A stretch of 64,000 bases of DNA, taken from contig AP024674.1 in the NCBI GenBank assembly GCA_025998755.1, positions 124,001 to 188,000 on the forward strand, read 5' to 3'. Positions 18,183-27,397 of the stretch are shown piece by piece. Every line of letters starts with the position of its first letter. Positions within the stretch are counted from its first letter, which is position 1. The position numbers were made by a program, and so were the translations under genes. The stretch comes from Armatimonadota bacterium. GTDB taxonomy: Bacteria; Armatimonadota; UBA5829; DSUL01. The notes below the pieces were generated by a model. It was not told the DNA's origin. It saw only the letters and a program-made list of their open reading frames with translations, and made no database searches.

Positions 18183-18638
18183 ATGGATTTCAACCGGGTC
18201 CCGGTGACGGTCAGCCGCGTCGAGGGCGCGGAGGATCTGCCGCTTCCCTCCTACGCCACTCCGCATTCCAGCGGCCTGGACCTTGCCGCCGCCGTGCAAG
18301 AGCCGCTGGTCCTGCAGCCGGGCCAGCGCGCCCTGGTGCCCACCGGTTTCCGTTTTGAGATCCCCCCCGGCTACGAAGGTCAGGTGCGTCCCCGCAGCGG
18401 TCTTGCCCTGCGTTCCGGAATATCCATGGTAAACTCTCCCGGGACCATTGACGCCGACTACCGCGGAGAGTTGAAGGTGATCCTCATCAACCTTGGAGAG
18501 GAGCCTTTCGTCGTCAACCGGGGGGACCGGATCGCGCAACTGGTCATCGCTCCGGTGGCGCGGGCCGAGTTGCGGGAAAGAGCGTCACTGGCGGAGACCG
18601 CGCGGGGAGACGGCGGCTTCGGACATACGGGGGTGTGA
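18183..18638 (+). CDS. dut: Deoxyuridine 5'-triphosphate nucleotidohydrolase
   Basis: 151-residue trimeric dUTPase. It hydrolyses dUTP to dUMP and pyrophosphate, keeping uracil out of DNA and supplying dUMP for thymidylate. All five motifs are present: [14 protein letters not shown] (1), [11 protein letters not shown] (2), [19 protein letters not shown] (3, catalytic Asp in DADYRG), [10 protein letters not shown] (4) and a C-terminal [10 protein letters not shown] (5). I use ATG 18183; a TTG at 18156 is in frame but adds a glycine-rich tail with no homology feel. The TGA stop overlaps the next gene as GTGA. Confidence 0.95.
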   Translation: MDFNRVPVTVSRVEGAEDLPLPSYATPHSSGLDLAAAVQEPLVLQPGQRALVPTGFRFEIPPGYEGQVRPRSGLALRSGISMVNSPGTIDADYRGELKVILINLGEEPFVVNRGDRIAQLVIAPVARAELRERASLAETARGDGGFGHTGV

Positions 18639-19804
18639 GTCCATTGCAGAGCGGTCAAGCGCATACCTGCGCCTCCTGTGGGGGCGAGATCCATGGGGAC
18701 CCTTCCTACTGCCCTTCGTGCGGGGCGGTGGCGCCGGAAGTCGGAGGGGACGGCGGCAAGGAGGGTGTCGACAAGCAGCTTGCGGCAGCCAACCTTGCGC
18801 GCATTCGGAAACAATGGGAAGAGGCCACCAGGCTTTGCCTGCAGGCTCTTGCTGCAGATCCCGACAATGCAAGCGCGCACGCGCTGCTGGGTGATATCTA
18901 CCACGATCAGAACAGAGTGGAGGAGGCGGCCGTCTGGTACCAGATGGCGCTGGACCTGGAACCCGCCAACGCTTCACTGCGCGCAAAGCTGGAGCGTGAG
19001 AAGGCAGTGCTGAAGGCGCGGGGCGCGAAGCCCTCGACGCCGCCTCCGGATGACTCCGCCGACAGTGAGTCCCGCCTCGACAAGTTCGTTAGAGGGGAGG
19101 GCTACCGTTCGCTGGTCAACATCATCACCATGGTGCTGGGCGGCCTGGTTCTCATCGTCCTGATCGCGTTGGTGATCCGGCAACTCAGCGGGGACGGTGC
19201 TGTGGAACCGACGGACACCTCGCCCGCGCCCTATGCTGCCACCCCCCAGCAGGGACGCTCCACGCAAAGCGGCGGTACGGCTCAGCAGCCTCCGGTCCCA
19301 TACACGCCGCCTCGCACCGAATCACCAGCCGCCCCGCGGCCGCAGCAAACGCAATCTTCCACGTTTCCTCTTCCTCCGGGGACTGCCCGGCCCGAACAGG
19401 GTTTCCTGGAGCGTCTGCGTGGCCAGAACGACATCTGGCTGGGAGGCCGACCAGACGCCGCGTGGGCGGATCCAAGGATTCAGAGCGTCACCATCACGGT
19501 CACCTGGCAGGGGGCGGCGACATCCGCCGACCGCGTGCGGATTCTTCGGCAGGCCAAGGAAGTGGCTCGGGCGGCGTTTGCTGTCGAGCCGCAGGCAGCC
19601 CTTGTCACAGTGCGGGTGCTGGCGGATCTGCCAGACTTCACAGGAGCTTCCACTTCCCGTCAGGTCGCTTTTGTGGGTGACATCACGCCGTCCGAGGCGA
19701 ACCGCGGAATGGACGAGAACGCGGACGTGGATACCTGGGAGCGACTGTTTAGCCGGGTGCACTGGCACCCTTCCCTGCGCGGCGGGGCAGTGCCGTCACG
19801 TTAG
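18635..19804 (+). CDS. Zinc-ribbon, TPR and single-TM protein
   Basis: 389 residues from GTG 18635, overlapping the dut stop by 4 bp. The N-terminus has a zinc ribbon with two CxxC knuckles (CASCGG and CPSCGA, about residues 12-31). Two tetratricopeptide units follow ([38 protein letters not shown]-like), then one TM ([19 protein letters not shown], about 170). A Pro/Gln/Ser-rich linker leads to a C-terminal alpha/beta domain of about 120 residues ([18 protein letters not shown]...). With the zinc ribbon inside and the C-terminal domain outside it may scaffold at the membrane. No function is assigned. Confidence 0.75.
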   Translation: MSPLQSGQAHTCASCGGEIHGDPSYCPSCGAVAPEVGGDGGKEGVDKQLAAANLARIRKQWEEATRLCLQALAADPDNASAHALLGDIYHDQNRVEEAAVWYQMALDLEPANASLRAKLEREKAVLKARGAKPSTPPPDDSADSESRLDKFVRGEGYRSLVNIITMVLGGLVLIVLIALVIRQLSGDGAVEPTDTSPAPYAATPQQGRSTQSGGTAQQPPVPYTPPRTESPAAPRPQQTQSSTFPLPPGTARPEQGFLERLRGQNDIWLGGRPDAAWADPRIQSVTITVTWQGAATSADRVRILRQAKEVARAAFAVEPQAALVTVRVLADLPDFTGASTSRQVAFVGDITPSEANRGMDENADVDTWERLFSRVHWHPSLRGGAVPSR

Positions 19805-19824
19805 CCGCGCCGCCCCGGCATGAT

Positions 19825-20760
19825 TCAGTTGACTGTGATCTGAGCCTTTGTACTGGCCGGCTGCTTGATGCCGTCCGGGTCCCGGACTGTCAGGGTTACT
19901 GTGTAGGTCCCGTTGCGGCGGTAGACCACCTGCACCACCCGCCCGCGGGCATCGTCCTGAATGCCGTCCTTATCGTCGAAGTCCCAGAAGTACAACAGGG
20001 AGGTGATACCCGCCTCGGCGGACCCCACCAGCACGATGACGTCCTGCGTTCCCACGTCCTGATCGTCCAGAGAGTCTACGTAGATGGGCGCATCGTCCGT
20101 GGTGATGCGGATCTCCCCGATCCAGATCTTGTCTTCGATATCTGCGCTGATGGCCATCCGGCGCAGGGGGAAGCCGTTGGACTGGGCCGTTAGCCCGAAC
20201 CCGGCCAGCGGCAGCGCCACTGCAAACCAGCCGTCCTCGTCCGTGGTCTTTTGGACCACCGGCACAGAATGGGAGACTGCGCGTCCGTCTTCGGAATACA
20301 GGATCACCCTGATCCTGCGGACTCTGGGCACAATCGGCAGATCCTCGCCGAAATAGTTGCCGTAATAGTCCAGTGGGAGAGGGCGATAGTCACCCTTGAT
20401 GTTCGGAGCCAGATTGGGCTCCTCGATACCCAGGCGGGTGGTCTGGTTGAACCTCAAACGCAGCAGTAGATAATCGAAGCGAGAGATGGCGGAAGGGCTG
20501 GCTATCTCAACGGGGTTTTTCCAGGTGAGAAATGCTCCGGAAAAGAGCCCTTTGGTGTTGAACTCGATGCTGCGGGTGCCGGTGACTCCAGGCTCCTGGC
20601 TTTCGCGGGCGGATCCGTCGCCCCAGGCGGAGACCTCCAAGCCGGCAACATCAAGGGGATCGCCCCGGTAGAGGAACACTTCACGAGCTTGTCCTGCTCC
20701 GGATGCTCCCAGGAGCAGTAAGAAGACCGTCGCCCGCGCCACATACTGTCTCAAGTTCAC
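19825..20760 (-). CDS. Secreted PKD-domain protein
   Basis: 311 residues from GTG 20760 with a signal peptide (TVFLLLLGASGAGQA). Residues about 25-215 form a beta-rich domain resembling a carbohydrate-binding jelly roll (LLLRLRFNQTT, KIWIGEIRITTDD). The C-terminal about 90 residues are a PKD domain: YFWDFDDKDGIQDD and YRRNGTYTVTLTVRDPDG. Such proteins act on the cell surface or on polysaccharide. No catalytic motif is visible. It converges with the zinc-ribbon/TPR gene, with 20 bp between stops, and lies downstream of ymdB with a 113-bp gap. Confidence 0.75.
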   Translation of the reverse strand: MNLRQYVARATVFLLLLGASGAGQAREVFLYRGDPLDVAGLEVSAWGDGSARESQEPGVTGTRSIEFNTKGLFSGAFLTWKNPVEIASPSAISRFDYLLLRLRFNQTTRLGIEEPNLAPNIKGDYRPLPLDYYGNYFGEDLPIVPRVRRIRVILYSEDGRAVSHSVPVVQKTTDEDGWFAVALPLAGFGLTAQSNGFPLRRMAISADIEDKIWIGEIRITTDDAPIYVDSLDDQDVGTQDVIVLVGSAEAGITSLLYFWDFDDKDGIQDDARGRVVQVVYRRNGTYTVTLTVRDPDGIKQPASTKAQITVN

Positions 20761-20873
20761 GACTCTCGTTGTCCCTTCCGATGCCGTCTCAAGAGCGCCC
20801 CGCGCCCTTCCGCGGCATTGTCATTCATACCCTTTGACTCCGTCAAGGGGAAGCCCTGTTCCGTAAGATGCCT

Positions 20874-21653
20874 TTAGTCCTGCGTCAGCCGTATGCGCTC
20901 GACGGCTGTGGCGGCGCCGGTCGCCTCGTCGGCATCCACAAGAATGCCGTGCAGGGCGGCTTTTCCCCGGGCCACCTCGAAGCGCACCGGCAGGCCTGTC
21001 AGGAAACGCTCGATGATGGCCTTTGGCTGCATCCCGATGATGGAATCCACCGGCCCCGTCATTCCCACGTCCGTGATATAGGCCGTCCCGCCGGGCAGGA
21101 TGCATTCATCGGCGGTGGGCACGTGGGTATGAGTCCCGAAGACGCACGTGACCGTACCGTCCAGGAAGCGCGCCAGAGCCATCTTCTCCGAAGTTGCTTC
21201 CGCGTGCATGTCCACGAAGATGATCCGGCAGTCGTTCCGGAGCTGTTCCACCAGCCGCTGTGCTGTTCGGAACGGATCCTCCAGCGCCTGCATGAAGGTG
21301 CGTCCCTGAACATTGACCACCCCCACGCGTTCCCCCAGGACTTGATAGACCCCGGCGCCTCGTCCAGGCGCGCCGTCCGGGAAGTTAGCCGGGCGCAGAA
21401 GGCGCTCCTCCCGGTCCACAAAGCCGAACGCCTCACGCTGGCCCCAAACATGGTTGCCGGTAGTCAGAACATGCGCGCCGGCCTCGAACAGCTCTCGGGC
21501 GGTTGGCTCGGTAATGCCGCTTCCCCCCGCGGCGTTCTCGGCGTTTACGATGATGAACTGGACTTCACGCTCCTCAACGATGCGGGGCAACAGGGAGCGG
21601 ACGGCGCTGCGGCCGGGCCGGCCGACCACATCGCCTACCACGAGCACTCTCAC
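20874..21653 (-). CDS. ymdB: YmdB-family metallophosphoesterase
   Basis: 259-residue TIGR00282/YmdB phosphodiesterase, which in Bacillus hydrolyses 2',3'-cAMP and affects biofilm and motility decisions. Metal ligands are visible: GDVVGRPGR with Asp, VNAENAAGG with Asn-Glu-Asn, TTGNHVWGQ, VDMHAEATSEK and FGTHTHVPTAD. GTG 21653 is preceded by GGGAGG at 6 nt. It follows rny with a 21-bp gap; the rny-ymdB pair is conserved in many bacteria, which supports the identification. Confidence 0.92.
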   Translation of the reverse strand: MRVLVVGDVVGRPGRSAVRSLLPRIVEEREVQFIIVNAENAAGGSGITEPTARELFEAGAHVLTTGNHVWGQREAFGFVDREERLLRPANFPDGAPGRGAGVYQVLGERVGVVNVQGRTFMQALEDPFRTAQRLVEQLRNDCRIIFVDMHAEATSEKMALARFLDGTVTCVFGTHTHVPTADECILPGGTAYITDVGMTGPVDSIIGMQPKAIIERFLTGLPVRFEVARGKAALHGILVDADEATGAATAVERIRLTQD

Positions 21654-21674
21654 AGGCCGCCTCCCGCCGCCATC

Positions 21675-23219
21675 CTACTTCGCATAGTCCACTGCTCGCG
21701 TCTCCCGTATCACCGTCACTTTGATCTGTCCGGGATACTGGACCTCCTGCTCGATGCGCCGGGCCGTCTCCCGTGCCAGGATGGCCGCCGTCTCGTCATC
21801 CACCTGCTCCGGCTTCACCATCACCCGGATCTCACGACCGGCCTGAATGGCAAAGGTCTTCTCGACACCGGAGAAGGACTCCGCGATGGTCTCGATCTGC
21901 TGCAGACGCTTGACATAAGACTCCAGCGACTCCCTCCGGGCGCCGGGCCGCGAAGCCGAGATAGCGTCAGCCGCCTGCACCAGCACCGCCTCGATACTGG
22001 CGGGCTCGATGTCGTTATGGTGCGCGGCCACGCAGTGGATCACCGCCTCCTTCTCGCCGGCCTTCTTCAAAAGCTCCAGTCCGATGAGCGCGTGCGGCCC
22101 GTCCATCTCGGAGTCCATGCTCTTGCCTATGTCGTGCAGCAGCCCGGCCCGCCGCGCCAAGGCGGCATTGGCCTTCAATTCGGCGGCCATATAACCCGCC
22201 AGACGGGCGACCTCCACACTGTGGCGCAGGCAGTTTTGCCCGTAACTGGTTCGGAAGCGCAGCCGTCCCAGATAACGGATCAGGTCGCTGCCCATCCCCA
22301 CCACACCGGCGTCGAGGATGGCCGCTTCGGCTGCTTCCAGCATCTGGGCATCCACCTCACTGCGAGCCTTTTCGATGGCCTCCTCGATGCGTGCCGGATG
22401 GATCCGCCCATCCTCAACCAGGTCCACCAGTGCCAGGCGTGCGATCTCCCGGCGCACCGGGTCGAATGCGGAAAGGACCACTGCTTCCGGCGTGTCGTCA
22501 ATGATGACGTCCACTCCGGTGAGGGTTTCGAATGCGCGGATGTTGCGCCCTTCCCGCCCGATGATCCGGCCCTTCATCTCGTCGGAGGGCAAAGGCACTA
22601 CGGAGACGGTCGTCTCCGCGGCCTGGTCAACGGCACAGCGGTTGATGGCCAGGGCGATGATGTTCCGGGCCTTCCGTTCGGCCTCCTCGGCGGCTTTCTG
22701 CTCCATATCCCGGAGCATGCGGCCGATGTCCCGTTCGGCCTCCTCGCGGGCCCGGCGAAGGAGCTCCTCCCGCGCCTCCTGGGCGCTCATTCCGGAGATG
22801 CGTTCCAACAGTCTGGTATGCTGTTCCCAGGCCTGGTCCAGTTCGCGCCGGCGGGCTTCGTCTTCGGCGATGCGGGCGGCCAGCGCGCGCTCCTGTTGCG
22901 CCACCGCCTCCGCCCGTTTGTCCAGCAGATCTTCTTTCTGCGCCAGACGCTCCTCCGCCCGGCTTATCTCCAGGCGTTCCTGACGGTTCTCGGCGTCTAT
23001 CTGTTGCTTTAGCCGGAGGGCTTCGTCTTTTGCTTCAAGCAGCGCCTCCCGCTTGCGGGTCTCGATGTCGCGTTCTGCGAGTTCGCGTGCTTTTTCGGCT
23101 TCTGCCAGCAGTTCCGCCGCGCGCTGCCTCGCAGCACGGGTGGTTATGATGAAGGCCAAGACAGCGGCGACCGCTGCGGCCAGGAGCGTGCCCACGACGG
23201 GCCAGAACCAGCTAGGCAT
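21675..23219 (-). CDS. rny: Ribonuclease Y
   Basis: 514-residue membrane-anchored endoribonuclease that initiates mRNA decay. It has an N-terminal TM ([19 protein letters not shown]) and a long charged coiled coil (about 30-200). The KH domain shows [21 protein letters not shown], the HD domain shows [12 protein letters not shown] with the metal-binding His-Asp, and a C-terminal domain ends [13 protein letters not shown] 23219 (MPSWFWPV) gives the family-standard length and N-terminal anchor; the upstream open frame looks non-coding. A 225-bp gap from recA holds only weak hairpins and no recX. Confidence 0.95.
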   Translation of the reverse strand: MPSWFWPVVGTLLAAAVAAVLAFIITTRAARQRAAELLAEAEKARELAERDIETRKREALLEAKDEALRLKQQIDAENRQERLEISRAEERLAQKEDLLDKRAEAVAQQERALAARIAEDEARRRELDQAWEQHTRLLERISGMSAQEAREELLRRAREEAERDIGRMLRDMEQKAAEEAERKARNIIALAINRCAVDQAAETTVSVVPLPSDEMKGRIIGREGRNIRAFETLTGVDVIIDDTPEAVVLSAFDPVRREIARLALVDLVEDGRIHPARIEEAIEKARSEVDAQMLEAAEAAILDAGVVGMGSDLIRYLGRLRFRTSYGQNCLRHSVEVARLAGYMAAELKANAALARRAGLLHDIGKSMDSEMDGPHALIGLELLKKAGEKEAVIHCVAAHHNDIEPASIEAVLVQAADAISASRPGARRESLESYVKRLQQIETIAESFSGVEKTFAIQAGREIRVMVKPEQVDDETAAILARETARRIEQEVQYPGQIKVTVIRETRAVDYAK

Positions 23220-23444
23220 TGCTCCGCTCGTCCTTCCGTTTTTATGCTCAGCCTGCCCTGGTGGCAGGACATTCGGGAAAAGCTCGCCTCTCCGGCGGAT
23301 GTTCCGCTGGATGGCGCTTCCAGTCTTGCCCCGGGGGAAAGCGCCGGCCTTCCCTCTCCGCATCGGCATCGGCGCCACAACCGGCGCCCAAGGGAGACTT
23401 ACCGGTCTTGATCACAACGGCGCGGAGCGTTCGCTGCGCCAGCT

Positions 23445-24494
23445 TCACTCCTCCGCGCCGACCAGTTCGTCTATCTCTTCGTCTGCAATGGGCTCCGCGA
23501 GCGTTGTGGCTGCTTCGGCTCCCGCCTCCTTCCGGATGCGCTCCTCAAGTTCAGTGCACAGCTCGGGATGCTCTTCCAGATACTTCCGGGCGTTGTCGCG
23601 GCCCTGGCCCAGCCTAACGTCGCCGTAGTTGAACCAGGTGCCGGTCTTCGTGATGATGCCCAGCTCAGCGGCCACGTCCAGCACGGAGCCTTCGCGGGAG
23701 ATGCCTTTGTTGAAGAAGACATCGAACTCCGCCTGCTTGAACGGCGCCGCCACCTTGTTCTTTACGATTTTAACACGGACGCGGTTGCCGATGGGCTCCT
23801 GCCCGGATTTCAGTGTCTCCACGCGGCGCACTTCCATCCGTACGGACGCCCAGAACTTCAGCGCCCGGCCTCCCGGTGTGGTCTCCGGGTTGCCGAACAT
23901 CACGCCGATCTTCTCGCGGATCTGGTTGATGAAGATAGCCGCAGTATTGGTCTTGGATGCTGAGCCCCCGATCTTGCGCAGCGCCTGCGACATCAACCTG
24001 GCCTGCAGCCCAACGTGGGAATCGCCCATCTCGCCCTCGATCTCCGCCTTGGGCACCAGGGCGGCTACTGAATCCAGCACAACCACATCCACCGCGCCGC
24101 TGCGCACCAGCGCGTCCACGATCTCCAGTGCCTGCTCCCCTGTGTCGGGCTGGCTGATCAGTAGGTTGTCTATGTCCACGCCCAGATTCCTGGCGTAAAG
24201 AGGATCCACCGCATGCTCCGCGTCCACGAAGGCCGCGATCCCTCCCCGTTTCTGCGCCTCGGCGATCACGTGCAGAGCCAGTGTGGTCTTCCCTGAAGAC
24301 TCCTGCCCGTAGATCTCGATGACCCGCCCCCGGGGGATGCCTCCGACGCCCAGCGCAAGATCCAGCGCCAGCGAGCCGGTCGGGATGGAGTCCACCTTGA
24401 GCTGCGGGCGCTGCCCGAGCTTCATCACGGAACCCCGCCCGAACTGCCGTTCTATCTGTGTGATCGCAAGCTCAAGAGCTTTCTCTTTGTCCAT
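23445..24494 (-). CDS. recA: Recombinase RecA
   Basis: 349-residue RecA, the ATP-dependent strand-exchange and SOS co-protease protein. The Walker A box reads GQESSGKTT where the usual form is [31 protein letters not shown] (Walker B and L1 region), [46 protein letters not shown] (L2) and the C-terminal acidic tail are all standard. ATG 24494 has AGGAG 5 nt upstream and sits 1 bp after the thpR stop. The cinA-thpR-recA-rny-ymdB order recalls Firmicutes-type arrangements. No LexA box was found upstream; expression probably comes from the cinA side. Confidence 0.97.
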   Translation of the reverse strand: MDKEKALELAITQIERQFGRGSVMKLGQRPQLKVDSIPTGSLALDLALGVGGIPRGRVIEIYGQESSGKTTLALHVIAEAQKRGGIAAFVDAEHAVDPLYARNLGVDIDNLLISQPDTGEQALEIVDALVRSGAVDVVVLDSVAALVPKAEIEGEMGDSHVGLQARLMSQALRKIGGSASKTNTAAIFINQIREKIGVMFGNPETTPGGRALKFWASVRMEVRRVETLKSGQEPIGNRVRVKIVKNKVAAPFKQAEFDVFFNKGISREGSVLDVAAELGIITKTGTWFNYGDVRLGQGRDNARKYLEEHPELCTELEERIRKEAGAEAATTLAEPIADEEIDELVGAEE

Positions 24495-24495
24495 C

Positions 24496-25110
24496 TCACT
24501 CCTCAGCGCCCCTCCCGGAGCGCGTCTCTGCTCCTGACCCCAGCGCAAACTCCGCCAGCGCCTCGTAGCGGGGCCCGGCCGGCGTCAGCGTGCTCTTCAT
24601 CAGCCAGAAACTCTCCACCCGCACCTTCAGCGGCTCCATCCGCTCCTGCGCGGACCATTCGCGGAACCAGAGCGCCGGTTCCGGCCGGCGTAGCCTACCG
24701 AGCGTGATGTGCCCGCTGAAGCGTTCCTCATTCCCAAAGCCCAGCGGCCTGAGGGTCCCTTCCACTGCGGCGGCCAGCGACTCCAGCTTGCGCGCGCCCT
24801 CCGCGATTCCGGCCCACAGCACACGGGGCCGCCCGGCGGACGGGAAGGCTCCCAGACCTTGCACCGTCACGTGGAAGGCGTCCCTCTGGGCCGCCGTCTC
24901 CTTCAGACTCTCTATCAGATGCGGGATACCGTCTCGCCGGACATCCCCCAGGAACTTCAACGTGATGTGGAGGTTTTCCTTGCGGGTCCAGCGAACATCT
25001 GTTCCTTTTTGTTTGCCGCGCTCGATCAACTCTCCCAGCGCCTCCCGGACGCCGGCGGGCAGCAGCACGGCCACGAAAAGCCTGTCGCTCGCCTCAGCGC
25101 CCGCCGCCAT
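24496..25110 (-). CDS. thpR: RNA 2',3'-cyclic phosphodiesterase (LigT/ThpR family)
   Basis: 204-residue 2H phosphoesterase that opens 2',3'-cyclic phosphates on RNA ends. The two catalytic HxTL motifs are [10 protein letters not shown] and [13 protein letters not shown] 25110 lies 17 bp inside the 3' end of cinA and the stop is 1 bp from the recA start, so the three genes are tightly coupled. Substrate in vivo is unknown for most members. Normal length. Confidence 0.9.
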   Translation of the reverse strand: MAAGAEASDRLFVAVLLPAGVREALGELIERGKQKGTDVRWTRKENLHITLKFLGDVRRDGIPHLIESLKETAAQRDAFHVTVQGLGAFPSAGRPRVLWAGIAEGARKLESLAAAVEGTLRPLGFGNEERFSGHITLGRLRRPEPALWFREWSAQERMEPLKVRVESFWLMKSTLTPAGPRYEALAEFALGSGAETRSGRGAEE

Positions 25111-26356
25111 GTCCGGATTCCTCCCGGATGGTCTTGAGCAGCAGCGCAAGAGCCGCCTGAGACGCACGCAGCTTGACGGTGGCCCGGTCTCCTGCAAACA
25201 GATTCTGCTCCGCCCTCGCGCCCTTTGTGCTGGCGATGCCGATCCACACCAGGCCAACGGGCTTCTCGGGCGTTCCTCCCGATGGTCCTGCAATGCCGGT
25301 GTCCGAAACGGCGATGTCCGCTCCCGACCGCCGCCGGGCGCCCTCGGCCATCGCGATGGCCACCTCCTCGCTCACCGCTCCGTGTGCGGCGATCATCTCC
25401 GGGGGGACGCCCAGAATCTCAGTCTTGGCTTCGTTGGAGTAGCACACCGCGCCCAGCAGAAACGCTCCGGAACTGCCAGGCACGTCTGTGATCCTGGAAG
25501 AGATCAGTCCTCCCGTGCAGGATTCAGCCGTCGCCAGTGTGACGCCACGCTCCAGCGCCTGCCGCACCACCACCGTTTCCAGTGTCTCGTCGTCCACGCC
25601 ATACAGCCACTCGCCCGCCCGCTCGCGGACCGCGCGCTCCATCTCCGCGATCATCGCCAGAGCCGACTCCTCGTCCGGCGCCTTGGCAGTGATGCGCAGG
25701 TGCACCTCGCCGGTCTTGGCGTAGGGGGCCAGGGTGGGATTGGAGCTTGCCATCAGATCCCGGACCTTCGGCTCCAGCAGCGACTCACCGATCCCCACGA
25801 ACCGGAGCACCCGGGAGCGCAGCACCTCCGAGGGTGTAAACCCGCGTGCGGCGAGCCAGGGGACGGCCTCGTTCAGCCACATCGGCCGCAGTTCGGCGGG
25901 AGGGCCGGGCAGACAGATAATGGAGCGGTCGCCGCAGTCGAAGACGCATCCCGGCGCGGTGCCGTTCGGGTTCTTCAGGTTGGTTCCGTGTTCGGGCCGG
26001 AGGGCCTGCTTGAGATTCGCTTCGTTGAAGGGAACTCCCCGCCGGGCGAAGAAATCGCGGATAGCCTGTTCGGATTCAGGATCCGGCACAAGAGGGATGC
26101 CTGTGGCCGCGGAGCAGGCCTCTTTCGTAAGGTCGTCCTGAGTGGGTCCCAGTCCCCCGATGGTGATGACGATGTCCGCGCGGGAGAGCGCCAGACGCAG
26201 GGCCGCCTCCAGGCGTTCCATATTGTCGCCGACGGTGCTGCGGTGAAGCACGTCAATGCCTCGCGCGGCCAGGTCCTGCGACAGGAAGACGGCGTTGGTA
26301 TCGGTGATCTGGCCAAGCAGGAGCTCGGTGCCGACGGAAACGATCTCAGCGCGCAC
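25094..26356 (-). CDS. cinA: CinA-like nicotinamide-nucleotide amidohydrolase
   Basis: 420-residue CinA with an N-terminal MoCF/COG1058 domain (EIVSVGTELLLGQITDTNA, ITIGGLGPTQDDLTKEA; ADP-ribose pyrophosphatase-type) and a C-terminal PncC domain. The PncC domain has ATAESCTGGLISSRITDVPGSS with the catalytic Ser, GAVSEEVA and DTGIAGPSGGTPEKPVGLVWIG, and deamidates nicotinamide mononucleotide for NAD salvage. GTG 26356 is chosen because GGAGG lies 11 nt upstream and the protein then starts RAEIVSVGTE as usual. It heads the cinA-thpR-recA unit, as in competent Firmicutes, and is divergent from the polyphosphate kinase. Confidence 0.93.
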   Translation of the reverse strand: MRAEIVSVGTELLLGQITDTNAVFLSQDLAARGIDVLHRSTVGDNMERLEAALRLALSRADIVITIGGLGPTQDDLTKEACSAATGIPLVPDPESEQAIRDFFARRGVPFNEANLKQALRPEHGTNLKNPNGTAPGCVFDCGDRSIICLPGPPAELRPMWLNEAVPWLAARGFTPSEVLRSRVLRFVGIGESLLEPKVRDLMASSNPTLAPYAKTGEVHLRITAKAPDEESALAMIAEMERAVRERAGEWLYGVDDETLETVVVRQALERGVTLATAESCTGGLISSRITDVPGSSGAFLLGAVCYSNEAKTEILGVPPEMIAAHGAVSEEVAIAMAEGARRRSGADIAVSDTGIAGPSGGTPEKPVGLVWIGIASTKGARAEQNLFAGDRATVKLRASQAALALLLKTIREESGHGGGR

Positions 26357-26445
26357 GGGCGGGTAATCCTCCGGGAGCAAAAACACTGTATGATACCACA
26401 CCCTGCGGCGTCTCCGGGGCGTCGTCCGGTGTGGAAGGAGGAGAG

Positions 26446-27303
26446 ATGGCGTATTCAAAGCTTGTGAAACCCGGTCAGCGCATCCGGCTGGATGATCTGG
26501 ATACAGCGGAAGACGGCGGGCTTAGCAAGGAAGAGGGAAAGCAGCTTACCGCTGAGCTGAGCACCTGTCTCGGGGAGCTGCAGGAGCTCATGTTCGCCGC
26601 AGGAGAGACCGCCTTGCTGGTGGTGCTTCAGGGGAGGGACACCGGCGGAAAAGACGGCGCGGCCAAGTGTCTGATGCGCGCCATGCACGCTCCCAGTTGC
26701 CGAGTGGTGTCCTTTAAGGCTCCCACTCCGGATGAGTTGGCCCGCGATTTTCTGTGGAGAGTGCATCAAGAAGTTCCGGCAAAAGGGTTCTGCACCATCT
26801 TCAACCGTTCCCACTATGAAGATGTGCTGGTTGTGCGGGTTCGCCGCCTGGCCCCGGAGAAGGTGTGGCGCCCTCGCTATGACCGCATCAACGACTTCGA
26901 GCGGCTGCTTGTCGAAAACGGCACCATTGTCCTGAAGTTCTTCCTGCACATTAGCCGGGAAGAGCAGGAAAAGCGTCTGCTGGACCGCGAGCAAGACCCG
27001 GTGAAAGCCTGGAAGCTGAGCGTGGAGGACTGGAAGGACCGCAGTCTGTGGGACAGTTACACAAAGGCTTACGAGGAGGCGCTGAGGCGATGCAGCACAG
27101 AGCATGCTCCCTGGCGCGTCGTTCCGGCGGACCGGAAGTGGTTTCGGGATCTTGCCATCGTGGAGGCTGTCGGGGACGCGCTGGAGCCGTTCCGGGATCG
27201 CTGGATGGATCGTCTGGAGCGGATGAGCCGCCAGGCGCGCCGCGAGTTGGAGGAGTACCGGCGCAGCATAGGCCGGAAGGCGCAGGAAAGCGCCGCCGTT
27301 TGA
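26446..27303 (+). CDS. Polyphosphate kinase 2 family protein
   Basis: 285-residue PPK2 nucleotide kinase, using polyphosphate to phosphorylate AMP, ADP or other NDPs. The Walker A is LQGRDTGGKDGAAK. Next come the TPDELARDFLWRVHQEVP and FNRSHYEDVLVVRV segments, the lid KRLLDREQDPVKAWKLS, and HAPWRVVPADRKWFRDLAI. The ATG is preceded by AAGGAGGAG at 4-5 nt; an upstream in-frame ATG at 26431 includes the ribosome site and is not used. A TATGAT -10-like hexamer lies at 26389. Class and preferred acceptor cannot be told from sequence by eye. Confidence 0.92.
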   Translation: MAYSKLVKPGQRIRLDDLDTAEDGGLSKEEGKQLTAELSTCLGELQELMFAAGETALLVVLQGRDTGGKDGAAKCLMRAMHAPSCRVVSFKAPTPDELARDFLWRVHQEVPAKGFCTIFNRSHYEDVLVVRVRRLAPEKVWRPRYDRINDFERLLVENGTIVLKFFLHISREEQEKRLLDREQDPVKAWKLSVEDWKDRSLWDSYTKAYEEALRRCSTEHAPWRVVPADRKWFRDLAIVEAVGDALEPFRDRWMDRLERMSRQARRELEEYRRSIGRKAQESAAV

Positions 27304-27306
27304 CAT

Positions 27307-27335
27307 TTGACAAAGGACGAGCGCGCAGGTACGAT
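27307..27335 (+). promoter_or_regulatory. Sigma-70-like promoter before the P-loop/DRTGG gene
   Basis: Perfect TTGACA (27307-27312), 17-bp spacer, TACGAT (27330-27335; 4 of 6). It lies right after the polyphosphate kinase stop and probably drives the long folC-nadK-recN-steA run. Confidence 0.65.
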
Positions 27336-27397
27336 TCATCCGCCTGGCCCCGGCACACAATACGGGGACTCCAGCCTGAGCCGCTGAAAGGACGGAA

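Noticed and set aside
23220-23444. recX or another small gene between recA and rny
   Set aside because: The only frame there (about 66 codons) lacks RecX motifs and a good ribosome site; treated as non-coding.
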